Shown here: positions 8,825 to 16,795 of the stretch, piece after piece
Layout of the letters: each line of letters begins with the position of its first letter
Position numbering within the stretch: position 1 is the first letter of the stretch
DNA from: CBDUEF01 sp018063485
Lineage (GTDB): Bacteria; Pseudomonadota; Alphaproteobacteria; Rhodobacterales; Rhodobacteraceae
Direction: 5' to 3'
Assembly: GCA_037045435.1 (NCBI GenBank)
Contig: JBAOID010000005.1
Span: 1 to 54,173, forward strand
DNA: 54,173 bases
Translations under genes and position numbers: made by a program
Notes under the pieces: generated by a model
Told to the model about the DNA's origin: nothing
The model's input: the letters and a program-made list of their open reading frames with translations, nothing else
Databases searched by the model: none

Positions 8825-10331
8825 TCAGAAGCCGACATCCCCTGAAGGGCCAGAGCCTTGCCATTGCTTGGCAAGGTTGCCAAAGCGGGTAAATTGACCC
8901 TCAAAGCTGAGTTCGACCGAGCCGATGGGGCCATGGCGCTGCTTGCCGATGATCACCTCGGCCTTGCCATGCACCTGTTCCATCACAGCTAGCCACTGTG
9001 CCATTTTCTCAAGCTCGTGGTCGCCCGGCTTTTCGCGTTCCTTATAATATTCATCGCGGTAAACGAACATCACCACGTCGGCGTCTTGCTCGATCGAGCC
9101 GGATTCGCGCAGATCGGAAAGCTGCGGTCGTTTGTCTTCGCGGCTCTCGACCTGACGAGATAGCTGCGACAGCGCCACCACCGGGATGTTCAATTCCTTG
9201 GCGATCGCCTTCAGGCCTTGGGTAATTTCGGACACCTCTTGCACCCGGTTTTCCTTGGATGTGCCTTTGAGAAGCTGCAAATAGTCGATCATCAGCACAT
9301 CCAGCCCGTGGGTGCGTTTCAGACGTCGGGCGCGGGCGGCGACCTGAGAGATCGGCAGGGCTGGGGTATCGTCGATGTAAAGCGGGCAGGATTCCAGGGA
9401 TTTGGCAGCTTCGACAAAGCGACGAAACTCGCTGTTCGGTCATATCGCCACGGCGGATTTGTTCAGATGGCACTTCTGATGCCTCGGACAGGATCCGGGC
9501 GGCAAGCTGTTCGGCGCTCATCTCAAGCGAGAAGAAGCCGACCACACCGCCTTCGACCGCGCCATCGGTGCCATCATGGGTGATGCCGCGTTTATAGGCT
9601 TTGGCGATGTTGAAGGCGATATTGGTGGCCAGCGAGGTTTTGCCCATTGATGGGCGTCCAGCGAGGATCAAAAGGTCTGAAGGGTGCAGGCCCCCAAGTT
9701 TTTTATCCAGATCAATCAGGCCTGTCGAAATGCCGGCCAAACCGCCATCGCGTTGATAGGCGGCATTGGCGACGTTGACGGCATCGGTGACGGCCTTGAG
9801 GAAGGACTGAAAGCCACGCTCGGCGACGCCTTGCTCGCCCAGTTTGTAAAGCCGCTGCTCGGCCTCGATGATCTGCTCTTTTGGCTCGGAGGTGATTTCA
9901 ACCTTGGCGGCCTTGGCCGAAATATCGCGCCCAAGGCTGATCAACTCACGCCGCACCGCCAGATCATAGATCATCTGGGCATAATCGCGCGCCGCATAGG
10001 CCGAGATTGCCGCGCCGGCAAGGCGCACCAGATAGGACGGACCCCCGAGTTCGCGCAGGCCGTCATCATCCTCAAAGAATGGCTTCAATGTTACCGGCGA
10101 GGCCAGCGCGTTTTTCTGGATGCGGGCGGCGGCGCGTTCAAAGATGCGCTGATGCACGGGATCGAAGAAATGCTCGGGCTTCACCAAGGACGCGATGCGG
10201 TCATAGACGTCGTTATTGGTCAGGATCGCGCCCAAAAGCTGTTGTTCGGCCTCGATATTATGAGGCAGGAATTCGGTTGGGGCGGCTTGGGTCGTGGGCA
10301 GGTTAGGGTGGAGCTTGGCAACTTCGGTCAT
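8825..10331 (-). CDS. dnaB: Replicative DNA helicase DnaB (one frameshift near 9440)
   Basis: DnaB unwinds DNA at the replication fork. The N-terminal DnaB domain (about residues 20-125) is followed by the RecA-like domain. Walker A GRPSMGKTS lies at about 225-233, FFSLEMSAEQLAARIL follows, then Walker B-like LMIDYLQLL and the arginine-rich SQLSRQVESR and DLRESGSIEQDAD motifs. The frame breaks after GDMTEQ at about 9440; deleting one C (CAGCGAG to CAGGAG) restores one frame of 501 residues, normal for DnaB. The gene is essential, so a sequencing error is likely. The ATG at 10331 gives MTEVAKLHPN. The 218 nt upstream (10332-10549) hold no gene and should contain the promoter. Confidence 0.93.
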
Positions 10332-10549
10332 GTTATCCTCGGGGGTGCTGGCTAGGATTAGCCTGCAATTCAACATCCGTGCAATCTGCGTAACTCTGGG
10401 GATAAGGCGGTGGTCACCACCCCATCTTTGATAGGCACAAAATCAGCCTACCAGATATTGCGATGGTTTTCACGGCTTTCACCATGAGCGGGATTCTGTG
10501 GATGGGTTTTGCACAAGTCACCCACAGGTTCATCCACCGTTGGAATTGA

Positions 10550-11231
10550 CTAAGAGTTTGAACGGGCTGCCTGCCAGGCGCGGGGATCGTGCAGGAAGCT
10601 CTCCACCTCTGTCAGGGTCTTGACATCGAATGCCCCCTGCGCGCGGGCCTCGGCCAGCACGTCCCACCAGGTGCAGAGATGGTGCAAGGCGATGCCATGA
10701 TCGGCGAGACGTTGAGTGGTTTCGGGGAAGATGCCGTAGTAGAATATTACTGCCGTATGGGCGCAAGAGGCCCCGGTTTCGCGGATTGCATCGACAAAAG
10801 ACAGCTTGGAACCGCCATCGGTGGTCAGATCCTCGACCAGCAGCACGCGCTGGCCCTCGCTCATCACGCCTTCGATACGGGCATTGCGGCCGTAGCCCTT
10901 GGGCTTCTTGCGCACATAGGTCATTGGCAGAGCAAGGCGCTCGGCGACCAGTGCGGCAAAGGGGATGCCTGCGGTTTCACCGCCTGCAATATTGTCGAAG
11001 GCCTCAAACCCGGCGTCACGCATCACGGTCACGCAGAGGAAATCCATCAGGGTTGAGCGGATGCGGGGGTAGGAGATCAGCTTGCGGCAATCAATATAGG
11101 TGGGCGATGGCAGGCCCGAGGCCAGCGTGAAAGGGGTATCGGCATTGAAATGCACGGCCTTGATTTCCAAGAAGCGCACGGGCGGTCAGACGCGCGATTT
11201 CTTCGCGCGGGGGAAAGGCGGTCGGGATCAT
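10550..11231 (-). CDS. pyrE: Orotate phosphoribosyltransferase (frameshift near 11169)
   Basis: PyrE joins orotate and PRPP to make OMP in pyrimidine synthesis. The PRPP-binding loop is visible in VLLVEDLTTDGGSK, with FASGLPSP-like substrate residues (TLASGLPSPTYIDCR) near the start. An open frame of 209 codons covers most of it, but the true N-terminus lies in another frame: an ATG at 11231 encodes MIPTAFPPREEIARLTARALL. Removing one T at about 11169 joins the two into 226 residues, the expected Rhodobacterales length. It lies downstream of pyrC, separated by a large inverted repeat. Confidence 0.92.
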
Positions 11232-11248
11232 TGCGGTTCCTTTTGGTA

Positions 11249-11332
11249 TTCATCTGTCTGCCAAATATCCCCGCCGGAGGCTCCTGCGGCTGCGGCAGAA
11301 CGCTCCGCGGGGGATATTTGAGGACAGATGAA
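11249..11332. repeat. Large imperfect inverted repeat between pyrC and pyrE
   Basis: Two arms (11249-11279 and 11303-11332) are near-perfect reverse complements over about 30 bp around a 23-nt GC-rich centre. Each arm, read outward, carries CTCCG, a G-rich run, GGGGATATTTG and then GACAGATGAA. A third, single copy of the GGGATATTT...GACAGA.TGAA tail follows another hairpin at 33361-33412. This looks like a dispersed intergenic palindrome comparable in role to REP/BIME elements. In the pyrC-pyrE transcript it would form a strong hairpin 18 nt before the pyrE start, so it may set their relative expression or terminate. Confidence 0.7.
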
Positions 11333-11342
11333 GCTGCGCAGA

Positions 11343-12387
11343 TTAAGCCTCGACATGCCAATGCACGGGGAAGCCGGGGTTGAAGACGGTGACAGGGCCT
11401 GCCTCGGTGAGGATTTTTTCGGGGAAGGTCCGGGGGGTGTCGTGTTTGACCAACCGGATCTGATCCTCGTTTGCGGGCAAGCGGTAAAAGGCGGGACCGT
11501 TGAGCGAGGTGAAGGCTTCGAGCCTGTCGAGTGCGTTTTCTTCCTCGAACACATGAGCCAAGAGCGGCATGGTGTTGGTGGCAGTAAAGCACCCGGCGCA
11601 GCCGCAGGCCTGTTCTTTCAGGGCATCGGCATGAGGGGCGGAATCGGTGCCGAGCATGAACATTGCGTCGCCACTGCTGGCCGCAGCGCGCAGGGCAAGG
11701 CGGTGCTTCTCGCGTTTTGCCACTGGCAGGCAGTAGTAATGCGGCCTGATGCCACCAGCCAGAATGTGGTTTCGGTTGATGATCAGGTGATGGGTGGTGA
11801 TGGTGGCGGCAAGGTTCGGCCCGCCCGCGCGCACGTAGGCCACGCCTTGCTCGGTGGTGATATGTTCCATGACCAGGCGCAAGCCGGGGATGCGGCGGCG
11901 CAGCGGATCGAGAACGCTGTCGATGAACACAGCCTCGCGGTCGAAGATATCAACCGACGGGTCGGTCACCTCGCCATGAACGCAAAGCGGCAGGCCGATT
12001 TCAGCCATTTTTTCCAGCACAGCCTGCACCTTGGTCAGATCGCGCAACACCCGATTGTGAATTGGTGGTGGCCCCGGCGGGGTAGAGTTTGACGGCCGCG
12101 ATCAGGCCCGATGCGGCAGCGGCGGCGACATCGGCGGGATCGGTGCTTTCGGTCAGATAGAGCGTCATCAGCGGGGTGAAATGCGCGCCAGCGGGCAATG
12201 CCGCAAGGATACGGTCGCGGTAGGCTGCGGCCTGCGCCCCTGTCACCACTGGCGGAATCAGATTGGGCATGATGATCGCGCGGGCGAAGTGACGCGCGGT
12301 TTCAGGCAGCACCCCGTTGAGCATTGCGCCGTCGCGCAGATGCAGGTGCCAATCATCGGGGCGACGGAGAGTGAGGCTTTGTGTCAT
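11343..12387 (-). CDS. pyrC: Dihydroorotase (frameshift near 12048)
   Basis: A class II PyrC-type dihydroorotase, which cyclises carbamoyl aspartate to dihydroorotate. The zinc ligands H14 and H16 are in DWHLHLRDG. The carboxylated Lys is in AVKLYPAGATTNS, His ligands are in CVHGE and MEHITT, and the catalytic Asp is in GTDSAPH. Two overlapping open frames meet at NSQSGV/RDLTKV. Deleting one T in GTTGCG near 12048 gives a continuous 347-residue enzyme, normal length. pyrC precedes pyrE on the minus strand. The upstream 109 nt to the divergent LprI-like gene should contain the promoter. Confidence 0.94.
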
Positions 12388-12496
12388 ATCTGCCGCCTAG
12401 CGCATGGGCCGTGCTTTTTCCAGTGGCAAAGCGCTGTGGTCTTGGCGGATGGGCAGGGTTGGGCCTATGCTGAATCGAAATATCGAGGAGAGAGCA

Positions 12497-12889
12497 ATGC
12501 GGATTCTGGTTGCCATGTTTTTTGGTCTCTGGGCCGGTCATCTGGCTGCGCAGGATGTCGATTGCGACACTGCGACCGCTCAGATGGAACTGACCTATTG
12601 TGCAGAACAGGAGTGGACTCGCGCAGATGAGGATTTGAATGATGCTTACCGCGCGGCAATGGTCTTGATGAAATCCATTGATGCCGGTTTGCCCCAGGCC
12701 GAGCGTGGAGCGGAAGCGAATTTGCGGGCTGCGCAGCGGGCATGGGTGACGTTTCGCGATGCCGCTTGTGCCGCCGAAGGTTACCCGATGCACGGAGGAT
12801 CGGCTGAGCCGATGGTGATCTACGGATGCCGGGCGCAGGTAAGTGCGCAGCGCGCGAAATCCCTGTGGGAGTTGGCAGAAAGCTACTGA
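12497..12889 (+). CDS. LprI/DUF1311-family secreted protein
   Basis: A 130-residue protein starting at an ATG (12497) behind a GAGGAGAGA ribosome site. It has a signal peptide of about 18-19 residues (MRILVAMFFGLWAGHLAAQ). The mature part has four cysteines and the DUF1311/LprI pattern: C...MxxCxxxxWxxADxxLNxxYxxxM near the start and a QRAWVxFRDxxC segment around residues 80-92. Members include mycobacterial lysozyme inhibitor LprI, but most are uncharacterised periplasmic proteins. Its end overlaps the convergent neighbour by 7 nt. Confidence 0.8.
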   Translation: MRILVAMFFGLWAGHLAAQDVDCDTATAQMELTYCAEQEWTRADEDLNDAYRAAMVLMKSIDAGLPQAERGAEANLRAAQRAWVTFRDAACAAEGYPMHGGSAEPMVIYGCRAQVSAQRAKSLWELAESY

Positions 12890-13857
12890 GCGCCTTTTTC
12901 GGCGGTCAGTGTAGCCAGACGTCTGGCAAAGCGGGGTGCTTTGAGCCGCCGCGTTACAGACCGGCAAATCATCATCTCCAGGCCACTGCGGTTTGACGAT
13001 TCGGCCTTTGCCAGCAGGGCACGCAGATAGGGGCCGAAATCGCGCCGCTTGCGCCATATCCGGGCGAAGCCCTGGGGTGTGAGTCTGCGCGACAAGGTGG
13101 CCTCGATCACCTCTTGCAATACTCCCATGTTTTGCAAAGCCCATTCGATCCGCTCGCCCATATGGCGGGCAGACAGGCGTGTGATGTAGGGTGCCCGGAA
13201 CAGGGCGGCGTGCATGGCCTCTTCCGGGATGGTCGGATCATGGATCACGATGGCATGGGCCGCGCCTTCCAACATGTCAGGGGCGTAGCCATAGCGGGAG
13301 GTGAAATCGAGCGATCTGCGGGCGCGGTCACGCTTGTCCCAACCCGCTTGGGCAGGGTCAAGCGTTGCGCGCGGGTTCAGGGCCAGCACCTGTGCGCCGG
13401 GGGCCGTCACCGAAAAGGCACAAGCGGCATATCCGCCCATGCCAGCGCCGTAAAACAGCACCCGTTCATAGCCTTCAAAGAAATCATCATCCACCTTGGC
13501 ATCAAAGAATTCATAGACCGCCGGATCGCGAAACCAGGTTTGCCCATCCGCCATCAGGCACAGATGTGACCAGCCGCGCGCAGCGGCAATGTCATGCGCC
13601 AGCGGCATCTGTCCGGGGCGTTCGCGCGCCGATTGCATGGTTTCAAAGCTGACCAGCAGCGTATTGCCATCCTCGACAAACAGCGCAACATGAGAAGCAC
13701 CGAGCGATTCGAACGAGCCTTCCTCGGCGCCGATCCGGGTCAGGATGTCGCGCCATTGCGCAAGGCTTTCAGCGGCAGAGGCATCGGTGGGAATGCTATC
13801 ATCCGCAGCGGGGGTGTTGCTGGCCGGAGTTCCAATTATTTCAACTGCACCAGTCAC
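12883..13857 (-). CDS. Hypothetical protein with alpha/beta-hydrolase-like elbow
   Basis: About 324 residues from a GTG at 13857 that follows an AGGTGA ribosome site. A TTG at 13935 in the same frame would add 26 residues, so the start is uncertain. A central YGAGMGGYAACAFS segment resembles a nucleophile-elbow turn (GxGxGG) after a strand, but the usual Ser is absent and no catalytic triad can be assigned. The C-terminal third is basic and helical. I do not recognise the function. Relatives in Rhodobacterales are often given the unrelated label phosphoadenosine phosphosulfate reductase; no PAPS-reductase motif is present. It is next to a glycosyltransferase on the same strand. Confidence 0.6.
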   Translation of the reverse strand: MTGAVEIIGTPASNTPAADDSIPTDASAAESLAQWRDILTRIGAEEGSFESLGASHVALFVEDGNTLLVSFETMQSARERPGQMPLAHDIAAARGWSHLCLMADGQTWFRDPAVYEFFDAKVDDDFFEGYERVLFYGAGMGGYAACAFSVTAPGAQVLALNPRATLDPAQAGWDKRDRARRSLDFTSRYGYAPDMLEGAAHAIVIHDPTIPEEAMHAALFRAPYITRLSARHMGERIEWALQNMGVLQEVIEATLSRRLTPQGFARIWRKRRDFGPYLRALLAKAESSNRSGLEMMICRSVTRRLKAPRFARRLATLTAEKGAQ

Positions 13858-14036
13858 GGCGTCACCTACAAGATTGTTGCCCGTGGTATCGGGATGTTGA
13901 GATACCAGTTTCGCCCTAAATAGTGGTCGTAGCAAGGAAAACTGACCTGATTCTCAGCAGGCTTGCGGGAACAATCGGGCGGGATTGTTTCTTCGGAGAT
14001 GGGAGAAACCCGGCTCTGTTCATCTGATTTCAACAC

Positions 14037-15078
14037 TCAGGGCGAATTCTTGGCAGCGCCGGGTCTTGCATGTGTCACGATGCGTTGTGCTTGCGCCGGG
14101 GTCAGGGTGTGAGAGGCCGGGGTCATCAACAGCCTGCCAAACAGCGCGCGCCAGGGTTCAGACTGCATCAGCAGGGCAAAGCGTGCGTGACGCCATTGTA
14201 CAGCATCTTGATGCAGCGGCCCCAGCATCGGGTCAGCCAGCAGGGCTTGGCGTTCGGCGCGGCTGTCGAGCGCCAGAATGGAACGATCCTCGACCTCGCC
14301 AAAATTTCGCTCGACCCAATACCCCATATCAAAATCGGCACTCTCACGATTGGCGCGGCCGCGATCACATTTGACCAGATAGCTTTCCATCGCGCCCAAA
14401 GCGTAATGATTGAGCTGCACCAGCGCGTAATTGTCGCGCGTATAATCCGAGAACAAGCGGCCGGTACGAAAACCGCTGCCCAAGGGCCTGCCCGAGCCAT
14501 CAAACCAATGCGCGTCCTCGATCCGCTGGGGATCAGAGGCTGCGGGGGCGGTGGACACCGAGTTTGCGGTAAGCGCCGTTGTTGCGAAACAGCGTCTTGA
14601 ACATCTGTGCCCGCCACGGCCAACCAATGGCGGCCGGGGCAGCATTGGTAAAGGTTTCGGTCACCGGGCGGTCGAGATAGCTGATCACTCCGGCATTGCC
14701 GAACATCCGCCATGTCAACGTGATGGCGGTGGCCTCGGGCAGGGCGGCAAACAGATCGGGCAGGCGGTGCGTGCCGATGTGGATGTTCACGAACTCGTCG
14801 ATGTCACAAACCAGCACCCAATCGGCGGCTTGTTTCAACGGGTGCTTGTCAGCAGCTTTCAACATCGCCCATTGCGGCCCTTGCGGGTGCGGACCGTCAT
14901 TGCGGATATGGGTCAGCCAACCCAACTCGGCCAGCCGGTCCAGCATGGCATCGGTGCCATCTTCGCAATCATTTGAATAAACCAGAAAATCGGTAAAGCC
15001 ACAGGCGCGGTGGTGGGCCAGCCATTCCAGCAGGAATGCCCCTTCGTTCTTGACGCCCAGAATTGCCAGAATGCGCAT
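14037..15078 (-). CDS. Glycosyltransferase family 2-like protein (frameshift near 14546)
   Basis: The N-terminal part begins MRILAILGVKNEGAFLLEWL and continues with FLVYSNDCEDGTD and the DxD-like CDIDEFVNIH. This pattern fits the Glyco_tranf_2_4 type (PF13704) that transfers sugars to surface polysaccharide or lipid. The frame stops after HRPRSL; a five-G run on the plus strand (14544-14548) is one base too long, and trimming it gives a continuous 346-residue protein (HRPAASDPQRIED). The C-terminal half has a conserved YTRDNYALVQLNHYALGAMESYLVKCDRGRAN-like segment. The acceptor is unknown. It lies just left of an insertion sequence. Confidence 0.78.
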
Positions 15079-15322
15079 GACGTTCCAATGTGTTTGTTTT
15101 CAGGACCGGGTGACCGGCGTGGATATCTGGACTGAGATGGCGTTTGAAGGAAAGCATAAAGCGATTGGCCAAGGCGGACCGGACCTGAACCCGGTGCCTT
15201 GCGGTCCACACCCGAGAATGCATTCCAAATTGCGGATGCCCTTCCTTGTTATCTGATATCCAAGCAAAACCTCGCCGGGAACCAGATGTCGGGCTAAACT
15301 GTTATCGCATATCATGTGCTGG

Positions 15323-15339
15323 TGTGGACGACTCCTCAC
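15323..15339 (+). repeat. Left inverted repeat of IS110-family element
   Basis: TGTGGACGACTCCTCAC on the plus strand is the reverse complement of the right repeat with two mismatches. It lies 54 nt before the recombinase ATG. Confidence 0.75.
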
Positions 15340-15393
15340 CCCCACCTGCACTATGGTCTTTGGAACCACAGCCACAAAACGGAGGAGAGAACG

Positions 15394-16425
15394 ATGAAGA
15401 ACCCACCAATCCGCATCGGGATGGATACATCCAAGTCCGTCTTTCAGTTGCACGGGGTAGACGCCGACGAAGATGTCGTCGTCCGCAGATCATTCCGGCG
15501 ATCCGAGATGATCAACTATTTCGAGAAGCTGCCGCCTACGCTCATCGCTATCGAATCCTGCGGCAGTTCGCATCACTGGGCGCGGTTGCTCACTTCGCTT
15601 GGCCATGATGTGAGACTGATACCGCCGCAATATGTGAAGCCCTACGTGAAACGGGGCAAAAACGATGCTGCCGATGCAGAGGCTCTTTGTGAAGCAGTCA
15701 CCCGACCGAGCATGCGCTTCGTGCCAATCAAGTCGAAGGAACAGCAGGCAGCGTGTATGCTGATGACTGTGCGCGAGCGCTTGGTTTCGGTCAAATCACA
15801 GCTCTCGAATGCGTTCCGCAGCTATGCGGCCGAGTTTGGCATCGTTGGGGCCGCTGGTCGGCAGAACGTCAATGCGCTGATGCAACGCGTTCTGGAAGAT
15901 GAAACGTTGCCCGAACTGGCACGGGAGCTCTTCCGCTTTCAAGCCAAGGAATATGCCGCGGTCGAAGCACGCCTTGAAGAGATCGAAGCCAGGCTCATGA
16001 AATGGCACCGCGAGAATGAGGCCAGTCGGCGCATCGCGACAATTCCTGGGATAGGACCGATCGGGGCGACGATGCTCAGCATGAAGGCACCGCCAGCCGA
16101 GAGCTTCCGATCCGGCCGAGACTTCGCCGCCTGGATCGGTCTGACACCCCGGGATCATTCCACAGGCGGGCGTATGAGACACGGGGGCATCACCAAGGCC
16201 GGTGACGCCGCACTTCGATCCGTCCTGGTCGTGGGAGCGACCGCGCTGCTAAGGCATATCAGGGCTGGTCGGCACAAGCCGACAGCCTGGCTCGCAGCAC
16301 TGCTTGAGCGCAAACCACCAAAACTGGTCGCGGTGGCACTGGCCAACAAGTTTGCTCGGATCGCCTGGCGGCTGATGGTCTCGGGTGGAATTTATAGTCG
16401 ACCATCTGAAAGCGTGGCGGCATAA
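15394..16425 (+). CDS. IS110-family (IS1111 group) recombinase/transposase
   Basis: A 343-residue recombinase with the two domains of IS110 enzymes. The N-terminal RuvC-like DEDD domain has D11 (GMDTSK), E54 (AIESCG), D91 and D94 (KNDAADAEAL). A coiled coil follows at about 185-210. The C-terminal Tnp domain has PGIGPIGA and the conserved serine S256 in HSTGGRMRHGGITKAGD. IS110 enzymes cut and exchange DNA through this serine under guidance of an element-encoded structured RNA. The ATG at 15394 follows GGAGGAGAG, a strong ribosome site. The gene is intact with no frameshift, so the element may be active. Confidence 0.93.
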   Translation: MKNPPIRIGMDTSKSVFQLHGVDADEDVVVRRSFRRSEMINYFEKLPPTLIAIESCGSSHHWARLLTSLGHDVRLIPPQYVKPYVKRGKNDAADAEALCEAVTRPSMRFVPIKSKEQQAACMLMTVRERLVSVKSQLSNAFRSYAAEFGIVGAAGRQNVNALMQRVLEDETLPELARELFRFQAKEYAAVEARLEEIEARLMKWHRENEASRRIATIPGIGPIGATMLSMKAPPAESFRSGRDFAAWIGLTPRDHSTGGRMRHGGITKAGDAALRSVLVVGATALLRHIRAGRHKPTAWLAALLERKPPKLVAVALANKFARIAWRLMVSGGIYSRPSESVAA

Positions 16426-16674
16426 TCGAGATCAGGCTCCGAAGGAAGGATACCCAGCGGATAGCCTCACCAAACTTGCAGGACGCATGAGATGGAAAAC
16501 CCAATCGGTCGATACGCGCGTGATTCCGAAGGTTACACTGGCCCTGACAGGGTCGCCCATGTGCTTGGAGCGGGCGTAGCGCACACCATCTGGGCCAGCG
16601 AGTTAGCCTCGCACAAACAGGCCGGACATCTGATAGCAAACGATTTGGTCAAAAATCTTCTGCAATCCTGACAA
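16426..16674 (+). ncRNA. Candidate guide (bridge/seek) RNA region in IS right end
   Basis: These 249 nt between the recombinase stop and the right inverted repeat contain no gene. In IS1111-group elements this position encodes the recombinase-bound RNA that specifies target and donor DNA. Short hairpins are visible, for example CCCT/AGGG at about 16542-16552 and GCGAG/CTCGC at 16598-16612. CATGTGCT (16558-16565) also occurs at the left junction (15313-15320), and CATCTG (16587-16592) also occurs at the right junction (16690-16695). The exact RNA ends and fold are not determined; the assignment is inferred from family architecture. Confidence 0.45.
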
Positions 16675-16691
16675 GCGAGGAGCCGTCCACA
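16675..16691 (-). repeat. Right inverted repeat of IS110-family element
   Basis: GCGAGGAGCCGTCCACA; its reverse complement matches the left repeat (15323-15339) at 15 of 17 positions. Confidence 0.75.
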
Positions 16692-16795
16692 TCTGTAACA
16701 TGGACCATGTGGATGGATAGCCTTTGCCCTGGAAGACCGAGTCGATCCGGAGCATGTGGTTGAGTGATCTTGAATTTGATCCGAAAGGAAGACGT

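Larger units (their letters stand above)
15311..16696 (+). mobile_element. IS110-family insertion sequence, IS1111-like
   Basis: One recombinase gene (15394-16425) is bracketed by inverted repeats at 15323-15339 and 16675-16691 that match at 15 of 17 positions. The left noncoding end is short (about 54 nt from repeat to start codon) and the right noncoding end is long (249 nt). Subterminal repeats with a long right end are the arrangement of the IS1111 subgroup, whose guide RNA is made from the right end. The outer limits are estimated at a few bases beyond the repeats; no target-site duplication is apparent, as is usual for IS110 elements. It lies about 100 bp upstream of an OmpA-family gene. 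Confidence 0.8.

Noticed and set aside
8825..10331. Intein or programmed frameshift in dnaB
   Set aside because: There is no insert with splicing motifs; a single-base deletion restores the normal length, and no slippery sequence with a downstream structure is evident at the break.
10332..10549. DnaA-box cluster or origin upstream of dnaB
   Set aside because: Two TGTGGAT/ATCCAC words occur, but neither matches TTATCCACA closely and there is no AT-rich unwinding region.
15100..15453. A minus-strand frame of 117 codons spanning the left IS junction
   Set aside because: It crosses the mobile-element boundary, has no ribosome site and no recognisable sequence.
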